A DNA stretch of 64,000 bases, taken from the NCBI GenBank assembly GCA_046349355.1, contig JAXMCM010000024.1:1-64000 (forward strand), written 5' to 3'. Positions 26,246 to 35,295 of this stretch are shown one piece after another (the first letter of the stretch is position 1; the number at the start of each line of letters is the position of its first letter). The notes beneath the pieces were generated by a model, which was not told the DNA's origin, made no database searches, and was given only the letters and a program-made list of their open reading frames with translations. Source of the stretch: CALKJU01 sp046349355 (GTDB taxonomy: Bacteria; Pseudomonadota; Alphaproteobacteria; Geminicoccales; Geminicoccaceae). A program made the translations under genes and the position numbers.

Positions 26246-27172
26246 CTAGTAGCCCTTGCGGCGGTCGACGACGTGCAGCAGCGGGCGGCCGTCGGCGAGG
26301 CGGCGCAGGTTCTCGGCGATGATGTCGGCACCGCTCGACGGCAGGCTGTAGCTGGCGATGTGCGGCGTCATCCGGACCTTCGGATGGGCCCAGAACGGAT
26401 GCTCGGGCGGCGGCGGCTCGCGGCGGAAGACGTCGATCGAGGCGTGCGCGACCTGGCCGCTGTCGAGCGCGGCCAGCAGGTCCTCGTCGACCAGATGGCG
26501 GCCGCGGCCGACCTGCAGCAGCCGCGCTCCCCTGGGCAGCCGCGCGAACAGCCGCGCATCGAGGATGTTCTCGGTCTCCGGCGTGAGCGGCAGCAGACAG
26601 ACCAGGATGTCGGTCTCGCCGAGGAAGGCCTCGAGCCCGTCGCTGCCGCTGAAGGTGGTCACACCCTCGATCGGCCGGTCCTGCCGGCTCCAGCCGCGGA
26701 CGGTGAAGCCGTGCCGGCGCAGGCCCTCGCACGCGGCGGTGCCGAGCACGCCCAGGCCCATGACGCCGACGCGGGTCTCGGCCGCCGGCCGGGCCAGCAC
26801 CTGGTTCCAGATGCCGGCCTTCTGCTCGGCATCGAACAGGTCGAGCCGGCGATGGTACCAGAGGGCTGTCGTCAGCACGAACTCGGTCATGCTGGTGGTC
26901 AGCGCCGGGTCGATCATCCGGCACAGCGGCCTGTCGGGCAGGCTCGGGTCGCGCAGGAAGCCGTCGATGCCGGCGCCGAGCGACAGGATCGCGCGCAGGT
27001 TCGGCAGCGAGGCCAGCATGCCGGGCGGTGGCAGCCAGACGAGAGCCACATCGATCTCGGCCGGATCGCCGATCTCCGGCCAGATCCGGTAGTCGAGATC
27101 GGGCAGCCGCTTGCGCAGCTCGACGCCCCAGGCCTGCGGGTCGTCCTCGTTGCTGTAGAACAGGAGCGCCAC
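26246..27172 (-). CDS. ghrA: Glyoxylate/hydroxypyruvate reductase A family, D-2-hydroxyacid dehydrogenase
   Basis: NAD(P)H-dependent reductase of glyoxylate or hydroxypyruvate. GTG 27172 gives 308 residues, close to GhrA (about 312), with ggggaa about 8 bases upstream. The Rossmann motif GVMGLGVLGTAACEGLRRHG is near residue 140, the catalytic Arg lies in LLQVGRGRHLVDEDLL, and the Glu/His pair in the REPPPPEHPFW segment. Upstream in-frame sequence is a shadow of the leader region. Coupled to the ParA gene by a 3 bp gap; divergent from the DUF3750 gene. Confidence 0.88.
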   Translation of the reverse strand: MALLFYSNEDDPQAWGVELRKRLPDLDYRIWPEIGDPAEIDVALVWLPPPGMLASLPNLRAILSLGAGIDGFLRDPSLPDRPLCRMIDPALTTSMTEFVLTTALWYHRRLDLFDAEQKAGIWNQVLARPAAETRVGVMGLGVLGTAACEGLRRHGFTVRGWSRQDRPIEGVTTFSGSDGLEAFLGETDILVCLLPLTPETENILDARLFARLPRGARLLQVGRGRHLVDEDLLAALDSGQVAHASIDVFRREPPPPEHPFWAHPKVRMTPHIASYSLPSSGADIIAENLRRLADGRPLLHVVDRRKGY

Positions 27173-27250
27173 GGCCAGTTCCCCGCGCGTTGCAAACACC
27201 GACTTGTGCCGAGCGACGGCAGCGGTGACAAGCCGTTCGCCGCCGCAGCC

Positions 27251-28042
27251 TTGCCGCACGGCGCGGCGCGGCACATCTCAGGCGAACCTGCACCGGAGTC
27301 GCAACCGATCCGTACCTTCCTTCTCGTCCTGCTGCTGCTGCTGGGCCCGGTGCTCTGGTCGGCCGGCCGGCTGATGGCGCAGGGCACGCCGCACTGGAGC
27401 ACGACGCGCTGGGACAGCACCGGCCTGGCTCCGGATCCCGCGCGCACGCCCGAGGCGGTGGTGCAGGTCTATGCCGCCCGCACCTGGGGCTGGAAGGGTG
27501 CGTTCGCCGTCCACAGCTGGCTGGTGACGAAGGCGCCGGGTGCGGCGTCGTACAACCGCTACGAGGTCGTCGCCTGGGGCGTGCGCCGCGGTGGCGAGGC
27601 CATCCGGCGCAACATGCGCCCGCCGGATGCCCGCTGGGCCGGCAACGAGCCGGAGCTGGTCCTCGACCTGCGCGGCGAGGCGGCAGCCGCCGCCATACCG
27701 AAGATCGAGGCGGCGATCGCGGCCTATCCCTACCAGGACAGCTACGTCACCTGGCCGGGTCCGAACTCCAACAGCTTCGTGGCGCACGTGATGCGGGCGG
27801 TGCCCGAGCTGCGCGCCGAGCTGCCGTCGACGGCGATCGGCAAGGACTTCCTCGCCAACGGCCAGCTCGCCGGCCTCGCCCCCAGCAAGACCGGCTTCCA
27901 GGTCTCGTTCGCCGGGCTGCTGGGCGTGACCCTGGCGGTCGACGAAGGCCTCGAGGTCAACGTGCTGGGCCTCGTGCTCGGCGTCGACCCGCTCGACCTC
28001 GCCATCAAGCTGCCCGGCATCGGCCGGATCGGGCTGCGCTGA
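27251..28042 (+). CDS. DUF3750-family membrane-anchored protein
   Basis: About 240-263 residues with one N-terminal hydrophobic helix (TFLLVLLLLLGPVLWSAG) and a globular periplasmic part. AVHSWLVTKAPGAASYNRYE, VVAWGVRRGGEAIRRN, and the later VTWPGPNSNSFVAHV fit the DUF3750 family; molecular function is unknown. The start is uncertain: TTG 27251 is in frame but has no clear ribosome-binding site, and no ATG lies between it and the helix. The frame is open far upstream, which is only shadow coding. Divergent from ghrA. Confidence 0.72.
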   Translation: MPHGAARHISGEPAPESQPIRTFLLVLLLLLGPVLWSAGRLMAQGTPHWSTTRWDSTGLAPDPARTPEAVVQVYAARTWGWKGAFAVHSWLVTKAPGAASYNRYEVVAWGVRRGGEAIRRNMRPPDARWAGNEPELVLDLRGEAAAAAIPKIEAAIAAYPYQDSYVTWPGPNSNSFVAHVMRAVPELRAELPSTAIGKDFLANGQLAGLAPSKTGFQVSFAGLLGVTLAVDEGLEVNVLGLVLGVDPLDLAIKLPGIGRIGLR

Positions 28043-28120
28043 CAGCGGCGGCCTTTTGCCGGCGACACCGGAGCAGCGTAGGATGCGCGCCGATCCGGCG
28101 TGCCTGACGAAGGGATGATC

Positions 28121-28528
28121 GTGACCATACGCTTGCCTGCCCTGCCCCTGCTCGCGGTCATGGTGGCGGCCCTGACGGGCGTCGCCGCCCTGCCGGCGGC
28201 GGCCCAGGCCGTCGACGAGACCCTGGCCAGGGCCGCCTTCGATGCCGCCGACACCAACCGGGACGGCGTCATCGACGAGGCCGAGTTCGCCGCCGATGCG
28301 GTGACCGCCTTCGCCGACCTCGACGCCAACGGCGACGGCGTGCTGGTCGTCGAGGAGCTCGAGGGGGAGACGCCGGCGGCATTCAGCCGGGTCGACGTCG
28401 ACAAGGACGGGCGGCTGACGCTGGTCGAGGTCCGCCAGGCCCGCCTCGCCGACTTCGCACGGATGGACGCCAACGGCGACGGCGTGCTGACGCTGGACGA
28501 GGTTCTCAAGTTCGAGCCGGCGCAATGA
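28121..28528 (+). CDS. Exported four-EF-hand calcium-binding protein
   Basis: About 135 residues. An N-terminal signal peptide (LPLLAVMVAALTGVAALPAAAQA) is followed by four canonical 12-residue EF-hand loops, each D-x-[DN]-x-D-G...E: DTNRDGVIDEAE, DANGDGVLVVEE, DVDKDGRLTLVE, DANGDGVLTLDE. So it should bind up to four calcium ions in the periplasm. GTG 28121 lies 6 bases after AAGGG; ATG 28115 and GTG 28100 are less well spaced. The stop overlaps the ATG of the next gene by 4 bp, coupling it to a peptidoglycan-binding lipoprotein. Confidence 0.85.
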   Translation: MTIRLPALPLLAVMVAALTGVAALPAAAQAVDETLARAAFDAADTNRDGVIDEAEFAADAVTAFADLDANGDGVLVVEELEGETPAAFSRVDVDKDGRLTLVEVRQARLADFARMDANGDGVLTLDEVLKFEPAQ

Positions 28529-29151
28529 CGGGGGCGGGCATGGACAGGCTGAGCATGACGGTCCGCCGGGCCGGCCTCGCAGGCTGCTGCGCGGCGGCGC
28601 TGGCGCTGGCCGGCTGCGCCAACGACGGCACCGGCTTCGGCGGCGGCACGATCGCCGGTGCGGCCGGCGCCGGCACGCTGGCCGGGGTTGCCACCCGCAA
28701 TCGCGGCCCGGTGGTGCAGACCGCGTCGATCCTCGGTGCGGCCGCACTCGGCGGCTTCCTCGGCGACCGCTACGTCGACCAGCCGCGGCAGCAGCAGGCG
28801 GCAGCCCAGCGCGAGGCCGCCGCCGACCGCAACATGCAGCGCCAGCTCGACTTCGAGCGGCAGTCGCAGCTCCAGGCCGAGCAGACCCGCCGCGAGATCG
28901 AGGAGCAGCGGCTGTTCGAGCAGTGGCAGCGCGAGCGGGCCGCCGGCGCGGCGACGGCCGGCGCCAGCAGTACCGACGTGCTCACCGCCCAGCGCCTGCT
29001 GCGCGGGCTCGGCTACTACAACGGCCCGCTCGACGGCGATTTCGGGCCGCAGACGCGCTCGGCGGTGATCGCCTTCGAACGCGCCCGGGGCCTGCCGCAG
29101 ACCGGCACCGTGACACCGGCACTGCTGGGGCAGATGCGGGCGGCGATCTGA
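28525..29151 (+). CDS. Peptidoglycan-binding lipoprotein with glycine zipper
   Basis: 208 residues. The lipobox LAGC (Cys about 31) predicts a lipoprotein. A glycine-zipper-like segment (about residues 38-80, GGGTIAGAAGAG ... GAAALGGFLGDR) may insert in or pack on the membrane. Then comes a Q/E/R-rich predicted coiled coil (about 90-140), and a C-terminal PG_binding_1 domain (TAQRLLRGLGYYNGPLDG ... GTVTPALLGQM). It probably tethers the envelope. ATG 28525 overlaps the EF-hand gene stop. Confidence 0.85.
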   Translation: MTGAGMDRLSMTVRRAGLAGCCAAALALAGCANDGTGFGGGTIAGAAGAGTLAGVATRNRGPVVQTASILGAAALGGFLGDRYVDQPRQQQAAAQREAAADRNMQRQLDFERQSQLQAEQTRREIEEQRLFEQWQRERAAGAATAGASSTDVLTAQRLLRGLGYYNGPLDGDFGPQTRSAVIAFERARGLPQTGTVTPALLGQMRAAI

Positions 29152-29240
29152 CCGCCGGCGGTTTCACCCGCCGTTAAGCGCCCGGCCGCCAGGATGGCCG
29201 CCGTCGACGCCCCGGGTCAGCCGGGGCGCCGGGGTGGAGC

Positions 29241-30335
29241 ATGTCCCTGGCCCTTCCCGCGATCCTCGTCGCCACGGCCGATCCGGAACGGCTGCTGCCG
29301 GCGCTCGGTGCGCACGCCGGCAGCCCCCGCCTGCTGTGGCTGACCCGCGGCACCGATCTCCTGGTGGCGGCGGCGGTCCGCGGCGAGTCGGTGGCGGTCA
29401 TCGACCTCGACCTGCCGGACATTCCCGGACTGACGCTCGCACGCCGGCTCCGCGGCGGCCGCCGCCGCGGGCCGCCGCATCTCGTCCTCGTCGGCCGCGA
29501 GGCCGACGGGCGCCTCGCCTCGCGATCGGCCCAAGCCGTCGCCGACGCGCTGGTGGCCTTGCCGGACGACCACCGGCTGGCGGCCGAGCTGGACCGCCTG
29601 GCCGGTCGCTCCGGGCTCGGCCCGGAACCCGCCGGCGTCGCCGTGGCACGGGCGATCGGATCCGGGCGCCGGGCCCTGCTGCGCGCCGCCAGGGCCGTCG
29701 GCGACCGCACCGCGCTACCGCTCGGCGACGTCGCCCCGGCTGCCGCGGAGATCGCCGGCCTCGCCGCCGACGGATCGCTGCGGCCGCTGCTCGACGTGCT
29801 GCGCACGCACCACGACGCGACCTACGCCCACTCGCTGCGCGTCGCCGCCGGCATGACCCTGTTCGGCTCGGCGGTCGGGCTGCGGGCCGACGACCTGCAG
29901 CTGCTGGCGCTGGCCGGGCTGCTGCACGACATCGGCAAGACGGCGGTGCCCAACGCCCTGCTCGACAAGCCGGCGCGGCTGGACGAGCGGGAATGGGGGA
30001 TCATGCGCCAGCACCCGCTGGTGGCGGAGGCAACGCTGCGTCGCTCGGGCGACATCCCGGACGCGGTCGTGGCGGCGGCGGCGCGGCATCACGAGCGCCT
30101 CGACGGCAGCGGCTACCCACGGGCGCTGACCGGCCTCGCCCTCGACGACGTCAGCCTGCTGTGCGGCGTGGTCGACGTCCATGTCGCGCTGACCGAGCCG
30201 CGCGCCTACAAGCCGCCGCTCGAGGACGAGGCCGCCTTCGCGCTGATGCGCGACGGTCGCCCCGGAACCGCGCTCGAGGCGAGCTTCGTCGAACGCTACC
30301 GGCAGATCGTGCTGGACGGCCGGCGGACCGGCTAA
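29241..30335 (+). CDS. HD-GYP-domain c-di-GMP phosphodiesterase with receiver-like N-terminus
   Basis: 364 residues. Residues about 1-120 resemble a response-regulator receiver, with VIDLDLPDIPGL at the phosphorylation strand, but the fold is divergent. From about residue 180 an HD-GYP domain follows: HSLRVAAGM, LLHDIGKTAVPNALLDKP (HD pair about 229), QHPLVAE, and HHERLDGSGYP (GYP about 290). Such enzymes hydrolyse c-di-GMP to GMP. ATG 29241. No kinase lies next to it. With the EAL protein at 6638 this is the second predicted c-di-GMP hydrolase here. Confidence 0.9.
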   Translation: MSLALPAILVATADPERLLPALGAHAGSPRLLWLTRGTDLLVAAAVRGESVAVIDLDLPDIPGLTLARRLRGGRRRGPPHLVLVGREADGRLASRSAQAVADALVALPDDHRLAAELDRLAGRSGLGPEPAGVAVARAIGSGRRALLRAARAVGDRTALPLGDVAPAAAEIAGLAADGSLRPLLDVLRTHHDATYAHSLRVAAGMTLFGSAVGLRADDLQLLALAGLLHDIGKTAVPNALLDKPARLDEREWGIMRQHPLVAEATLRRSGDIPDAVVAAAARHHERLDGSGYPRALTGLALDDVSLLCGVVDVHVALTEPRAYKPPLEDEAAFALMRDGRPGTALEASFVERYRQIVLDGRRTG

Positions 30336-30339
30336 CGGC

Positions 30340-30657
30340 TCAGCGGGTGGCGCGCAGGTACTCGCCGTAGCCCCAGGCGGACAGCACGGCGAGGCCGAAG
30401 ACGATCAGGAAGATCACCACGACCGTGATGGCGGCGCGGACGAGGTCGCGCGCCGGGCGGCCGGGCTCGCACAGCGGGACCAGGTTGAAGGCGAGGCCGC
30501 CGAACACGACCAGCGCCATGCCGACGCCGGAAAGGAGCTTGTTGAACGGCTGGAAGATGAAGACCAGCGAGAGGATGCACAGCCAGATGATGCAGCGCTC
30601 GACGAAGCGCGCGGTCGCCGGCGACATCCCCTGGACGGGCGTGGACGAGCTGCTCAT
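30340..30657 (-). CDS. Small two-to-three-helix membrane protein of the ABC importer operon
   Basis: 105 residues with hydrophobic segments near residues 22-36, 43-60 and 76-96. ATG 30657 overlaps the stop of the upstream ATPase gene by 4 bp, so it is the last gene of the importer operon. The rhizobial glycerol importer GlpSTPQUV also contains a small membrane protein (GlpU), and this may be its counterpart; that equivalence is inferred from position and topology only. Confidence 0.78.
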   Translation of the reverse strand: MSSSSTPVQGMSPATARFVERCIIWLCILSLVFIFQPFNKLLSGVGMALVVFGGLAFNLVPLCEPGRPARDLVRAAITVVVIFLIVFGLAVLSAWGYGEYLRATR

Positions 30658-31742
30658 GACGACACCCGCTTGCCGCTCGCATCGAAGACGTGGACCTGGC
30701 CGGCCTTGGGCCGCAGGTGCAGCCGCTCGCCGCCGCGCACCCGCCGCGACCGGTCGACGACGACGCGCAGGTCGCGCCCGTCCTCGATCGCGTGCACCAG
30801 CGTCTCGGCCCCCATCGGCTCGATCAGGTCGGCCTCGGCGCTGAGCGTGCCCGGGCCGTCCTCGGCCGCCAGCTCGAAGGCGCGCGGCCGGACACCCAGG
30901 GTGACCTTGGCGCCGTCGTCAAGGCGGCGGGCCAGGACGTCGGGCGGCAGGTCGAGCTCCTGGCGGTCGACCCGGAAGCGCGCCTTGCCGCCGACCATGC
31001 CGACGAAGACCGACTCGACCAGGTTCATGGCCGGCGTGCCGATGAAGCCGGCGACGAACAGGTTGGACGGATGGGCGAAGATGTCGTGCGGCGTCGCCAC
31101 CTGCTCGATGCGGCCGTCGCGCATCACGGCGATGCGGTCGGCCATGGTCAGCGCCTCGAGCTGGTCGTGGGTGACGATCACCGTCGCCTTCGACAGCCCG
31201 TTGAGCACTTCCTTGATCTTGCCGCGCATCTGGTGGCGCAGCTCGACGTCGAGGCGCGACAGCGGCTCGTCGAACAGGAAGCAGTTGGGGTCGCGGACGA
31301 TGGCGCGGCCGACGGCGACGCGCTGCTTCTCGCCCTCGGCGAGGCGCCCCGGGATGCGGTCGAGGACCTGGACCAGCTCCAGCGTCTCGGCGACCCGCAT
31401 CACCCGGCTCTCGATCTCGGCGGCCGAGAGCGATTCGGCCTGCAGCGGGAAGGCCAGGTTCTCGCGCACCGTCAGGCTCGGGTAGAGCGCGTAGAACTGG
31501 AACACCATGGCGATGTTCCGCTCGGACGGCGACAGCTCGTTGACCCGGCGGCCGGCGACCATGACCTCGCCGGAACTCGCCGATTCGAGGCCGGCGATCA
31601 TCCGCAGGGTGGTGGTCTTGCCGCAGCCCGAGGGCCCGAGCAGGCAGACGACCTCGCCGGTGGCGACCTCGAGGTCGACATTGTCGACCGCGGTGAGCTT
31701 GTCGAAGCGCTTGGAGACCCCGCGCAGGGCAATGGTCGACAT
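30654..31742 (-). CDS. ABC importer ATPase A (MalK/UgpC family) with degenerate signature motif
   Basis: 362-residue ATPase with the C-terminal MalK-type OB domain. Walker A GPSGCGKTT (36-44), Q-loop FQFYALYP (Gln 82), Walker B CFLFDE (154-159) and H-loop VTHDQLEA (His 192) are intact. The signature LSGGQ is LAEGE at 134-138: the serine and first glycine are lost. It should therefore hydrolyse ATP only when completed by another subunit's signature. ATPase B (35296) has exactly that intact signature. It lies 7 bp after the second permease. Confidence 0.92.
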   Translation of the reverse strand: MSTIALRGVSKRFDKLTAVDNVDLEVATGEVVCLLGPSGCGKTTTLRMIAGLESASSGEVMVAGRRVNELSPSERNIAMVFQFYALYPSLTVRENLAFPLQAESLSAAEIESRVMRVAETLELVQVLDRIPGRLAEGEKQRVAVGRAIVRDPNCFLFDEPLSRLDVELRHQMRGKIKEVLNGLSKATVIVTHDQLEALTMADRIAVMRDGRIEQVATPHDIFAHPSNLFVAGFIGTPAMNLVESVFVGMVGGKARFRVDRQELDLPPDVLARRLDDGAKVTLGVRPRAFELAAEDGPGTLSAEADLIEPMGAETLVHAIEDGRDLRVVVDRSRRVRGGERLHLRPKAGQVHVFDASGKRVSS

Positions 31743-31749
31743 CGGGGTC

Positions 31750-32619
31750 TCAGCGCTTGATGGTGCCGAAGGTCACGCCGCGCAGCAGGTGGTTCTGCAG
31801 CACGAAGACGACGATGATGACCGGGATCAGGAACAGCGTCTCGATGGCGGCGAGCAGGCCCCAGCGGACGCCGATGTCACCGCCGATCGTCTGCGCCATC
31901 GCCACCGGGATGGTCCGTGTCTCGACGCCGGTGAGCAGCAGCGCGAAGAGGAACTCGTTCCAGGTCAGGATCAGGCCGAACACGGCGGTGGCGGCGATGC
32001 CGGCCAGCACCTGCGGCAGGCAGATCTTGAAGAACACGCGGAACTCGGAGCTGCCGTCCATCCGCGCCGCGTCCTCGACGTCGGGCGAGAGCTCGTCGAA
32101 GAAGCTCTTCATCATCCAGACGGTGAACGGCAGGTTGAAGGTGGCGTAGAGCAGGATGATGCCGATGTAGGTGCCGGCCAGCCCGGTCACCTGGAACATC
32201 AGGAAGATCGGGATGATGACGACGATCGCCGGCATCATGCGGGTGCTGAGGATGATGAACAGGTAGGTGTCGTTGCCCTTCAGCGGGAACCGCGAGAAGC
32301 CGTAGGCGGCGGCGGTGCCGACGACCAGTGCGATCAGCACGCTCATCCCGGCGATGAACACCGAGTTGAAGAAGAAGCCGGCGAAGCCGGTCTCGATCGC
32401 CTCGGCACCGGCGCTGTAGGAGCGGAAGAAGACCTCCCGGAAATTGTCGAGCGTCGGCGAGAAGAACCAGACCGGCGGCACTGCCAGCGCGTCGCTGTAG
32501 TTCTTGAACGCCGTCAGGATGATCCACAGCACCGGGAAGAAGTAGACGAAGCTGACGACGAGGGCGCCGATCGCCCAGACGGGGCCGGCCTGTCCGATGG
32601 GGCGGCGGGTCGCTGCCAT
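31750..32619 (-). CDS. ABC importer permease, MalG type
   Basis: 289 residues with six predicted helices. The EAA loop lies in MDGSSEFRVFFKICLPQVLAG (about residues 190-210), which contacts an ATPase subunit. It follows the MalF-type permease gene by 3 bp. The C-terminal HLLRGVTFGTIKR is typical of sugar/glycerol-type inner-membrane subunits. ATG 32619. Confidence 0.93.
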   Translation of the reverse strand: MAATRRPIGQAGPVWAIGALVVSFVYFFPVLWIILTAFKNYSDALAVPPVWFFSPTLDNFREVFFRSYSAGAEAIETGFAGFFFNSVFIAGMSVLIALVVGTAAAYGFSRFPLKGNDTYLFIILSTRMMPAIVVIIPIFLMFQVTGLAGTYIGIILLYATFNLPFTVWMMKSFFDELSPDVEDAARMDGSSEFRVFFKICLPQVLAGIAATAVFGLILTWNEFLFALLLTGVETRTIPVAMAQTIGGDIGVRWGLLAAIETLFLIPVIIVVFVLQNHLLRGVTFGTIKR

Positions 32620-32622
32620 GGC

Positions 32623-33681
32623 TCAGGCCTCCGCCGCGCGTCGGTTGACGAAGTAGAGGTAGAGGTTGGTCAGCACGATCACGATGAACAGCAAGACGTA
32701 GGCGAGCGCCGCGCTCTGGCCGGTCTTGAAGTACTGGAACGCCATCCGGTAGACGTAGACGGCGATCGTCTCGGTCGAGGTGCCGGGGCCGCCGTTGGTG
32801 ATCAGGAACGGCAGGTCGAACAGCTTGAACGCCTCGATCGTCCGGAACAGCAGCGCCAGCAGCAGCAGGCCCTTGATGTAGGGAAAGGTGATCGTGCGGA
32901 AGCGCCGCCACCAGGTGGCGCGGTCGATCTCGGCAGCCTCGTAGAGGTACTTCGGCACCGAGACGAGGCCGGCGAGGATCAGCAGCATCACGAAGGGCGA
33001 CCACATCCAGGCGTCGGCGAAGACCACACCGGCCATGGCGCCCGCCGGCGTTTCCAGCAGGATGAAGGGCTCGCCCGTGAACATCCGGACGAACTGGCTG
33101 AGCAGGCCGAAGCTCGGCTCGTAATAGTAGCGGAAGAAGGCGCCGACGGCGACGAACGACAGCATCATCGGCGTCAGCACGAGGATCATCAGCACGCGCC
33201 GGCCGGCGAACTGCTTCTCGAACAGCAGCGCCAGCAGGAAGCCGATGATCATCTGCACCGCGACCGTCAGGATCATCATCAGCGCCGTGACCTGCAGGCG
33301 GTCCCAGACGACCGGATCGGCGAGCGCACTGACATAGTTGTCGAGGCCCAGCCAGCTCGGCAGGGCCGCGCGGTTGGCGCGATAGGCGAAGAAGCTCAGG
33401 CCGAACGACCACATCAGCGGGAAGATGTTCATCACGAACAGCAGCGCCAGGGCCGGCGCGACGAGCAGCCCGCCGATATGGCGGCCCCACGCGTTCACGA
33501 CGAACGAGGCGGCCACGAGCAGCACGATGACCAGCGAGACCCAGAACGAGGCCGAGGCCGGCAGCAGCCAGATCGCCAACGCCATGGCGATGACGCCGAC
33601 CACGGTGGCCAGCCGCCAGTTGCCCGGCGAAGGGGTCATGAAGCCGGTCGGCTCGTGACGGTCGGTAAGGGCTGTGCTCAT
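32623..33681 (-). CDS. ABC importer permease, MalF type
   Basis: 352 residues, longer than MalG types because of extra N-terminal helices (about 25-95). The EAA loop is in EAAEIDRATWWRRFRTITFP near residue 255. ATG 33681. A strong GC-rich hairpin (33736-33768) separates it from the binding-protein gene upstream. Confidence 0.92.
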   Translation of the reverse strand: MSTALTDRHEPTGFMTPSPGNWRLATVVGVIAMALAIWLLPASASFWVSLVIVLLVAASFVVNAWGRHIGGLLVAPALALLFVMNIFPLMWSFGLSFFAYRANRAALPSWLGLDNYVSALADPVVWDRLQVTALMMILTVAVQMIIGFLLALLFEKQFAGRRVLMILVLTPMMLSFVAVGAFFRYYYEPSFGLLSQFVRMFTGEPFILLETPAGAMAGVVFADAWMWSPFVMLLILAGLVSVPKYLYEAAEIDRATWWRRFRTITFPYIKGLLLLALLFRTIEAFKLFDLPFLITNGGPGTSTETIAVYVYRMAFQYFKTGQSAALAYVLLFIVIVLTNLYLYFVNRRAAEA

Positions 33682-33735
33682 CGGCGGGTCAGGACGGGCT
33701 CGCGTGGGGAGAGACGAGTCAGCTTCACATCATGA

Positions 33736-33768
33736 GACGGGCGGCCAGCCCTGCGGCGGCCGCCCGTC
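33736..33768 (-). terminator. Strong inverted repeat between binding-protein and permease genes
   Basis: Perfect 11-bp arms (GACGGGCGGCC and GGCCGCCCGTC) with an 11-base loop, 18 bp after the stop of the binding-protein gene. No U-tract follows on the transcribed strand, so it is more likely an mRNA-stabilising or attenuating hairpin that raises binding-protein output relative to the permeases than a full terminator. Confidence 0.7.
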
Positions 33769-33786
33769 CCGTTCACGACAGCTCGA

Positions 33787-35217
33787 TCAGTTCTCGATCA
33801 GCCCGGCCTCGGTCAGCAGCTTCTGCTGGAAGGCCGCGATGTTGTCCATCGTGGTCTTGGCATCCTGCTGGCCGGTGATGGCCTTGACGTACTCTTCCTG
33901 CGAGTTGACCAGCAGCTCGTAGAAATCCGGAACGTGCCAGACGTCCTTCTGCCAGTCGAGGCTGCCGGCCCAGGTGCGGTTCCACGGGCGGAACGTCACG
34001 TAGTCCGGCTGGGTGAACACGCTCTTCAGACCGCTCTGGCCGCCGCGGCGGGCGAACTCGGTCTGGATCTCGGGCGACAGCCACCACTTCACGAAGGCCA
34101 GCGACTCCTTGGTGACCTCGTCGCTGTTCCAGGTGGTCAGGACGAAGGGCTGGCCGCCGATGTTGTTCCAGCGGATCAGCTTGCCGTCCGCGCCCCGGGT
34201 GCCCGGCGCCATGGCGAAGGCAATCTTGTCGGCAACCTTCGAGGTGGCCGGCGAGATCGCGCTCTCCGCGAAGCCGATCCACTGGATATTCATCGCGACC
34301 TTGCCCTCACGGAAGAGCTCGTCGGTCTTGAAGATATCCATGGTCCCGGTCTTCACGACCGGCGGCATGTACTTCAGGTAGGAGAGGTACTGCTCGAGCG
34401 CCTTCACGGCCTCGGGCGAGTTGACGACACCCTCGGCCTGCCCCTTGGGCGCCTGGGTCTCGTCCCAGATGTTCGCGCCATTCTGCCAGATGAACGCGTT
34501 CACCTGCATGATGGCGAAGTCGTAGTCCTTACCGGCCTGGTAGGCGATGCCGTAGAAGTCATCGTCGAGCGTCTGTCCGGCGAGCTTGTCGCCCTTCTTC
34601 CGCATGAAGAACTCGCCGATGTTCCCGAACGTCTCCCAGTCGAGGTCGTCCATCTCCTCGCCGGTGCAGGGCAGCGTCTTGTTGTACTTGGCCTTGAACG
34701 CGGCGCGCTCGCCCTCGTCGCAGAAGACGTCCTTGCGGTAGTAGTTCACGAGAACGTCCGGCATCTGCGGGAAGCCGTAGAAGTTCTCGGACTTGTGCGG
34801 ATAGGTGCTGTACGCGGCGACGAGGTTCGGGTGCAGGTCCTTGAAGACCGCCTGCCACTCCGGGTCGGTCTCGATGAACTGGTTGATCTTCATGTAGTAG
34901 CCGCCTTCGACGAAGGCGCCCAGCCACTGGCTGTCGGAGACGGCCATCTGGTACTTCTTCTCGCCCGACGTCAGCGAGGCGGCGAGCCGCTCATAGTAGT
35001 TCGGCCACGGGATGAAGTCGGCCTCGAGCTTCACATTGTTGCCCGTCGGCGACTTGTACTTCTCGTTCGCCAGATCCTGCATGATGCGGGTCGGCGGCCA
35101 GTCGGGAACGGCCATCTTCAGGACGATGTCGGCGGCGCTCACCGGGCTCACCCCGGCAAGCAGCGCAGCCACCACGCCGAGGCCGGCAAGGCTGGTGACG
35201 GACTTCAAGCTCCGCAT
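33787..35217 (-). CDS. ABC importer solute-binding protein (family 1)
   Basis: About 476 residues. Signal peptide LKSVTSLAGLGVVAALLAG ... VSA, then mature protein from about residue 30. ATG 35217 is chosen because GGAGG lies 8 bases before it; ATG 35232 would place that site inside the gene. The central part has repeated aromatic positions (DSQWLGAFVEGGYY, WQNGANIW, WIGFAESA) usual in carbohydrate/polyol binders. The ligand is probably a small polyol or triose, judging by dhaK-dhaL upstream; this is inference. Confidence 0.9.
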   Translation of the reverse strand: MRSLKSVTSLAGLGVVAALLAGVSPVSAADIVLKMAVPDWPPTRIMQDLANEKYKSPTGNNVKLEADFIPWPNYYERLAASLTSGEKKYQMAVSDSQWLGAFVEGGYYMKINQFIETDPEWQAVFKDLHPNLVAAYSTYPHKSENFYGFPQMPDVLVNYYRKDVFCDEGERAAFKAKYNKTLPCTGEEMDDLDWETFGNIGEFFMRKKGDKLAGQTLDDDFYGIAYQAGKDYDFAIMQVNAFIWQNGANIWDETQAPKGQAEGVVNSPEAVKALEQYLSYLKYMPPVVKTGTMDIFKTDELFREGKVAMNIQWIGFAESAISPATSKVADKIAFAMAPGTRGADGKLIRWNNIGGQPFVLTTWNSDEVTKESLAFVKWWLSPEIQTEFARRGGQSGLKSVFTQPDYVTFRPWNRTWAGSLDWQKDVWHVPDFYELLVNSQEEYVKAITGQQDAKTTMDNIAAFQQKLLTEAGLIEN

Positions 35218-35295
35218 ACAGTTAGCCTCCACTGTTCGTCCTACTTCTTGTCGGTTCGCTGCATGAGCAGGTGGCCGATGTAGGTGTCCGAAGGG

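Noticed and set aside
29152..29240. Terminator after the peptidoglycan-binding gene
   Set aside because: A short CGGCGG/CCGCCG stem exists but has no T-run, and is expected by chance at this GC level.
31507..33735. 742-residue frame antisense to the ABC permeases
   Set aside because: Composition is low-complexity Asp/Glu/Gln/His/Arg, and two clear permease genes occupy the other strand.
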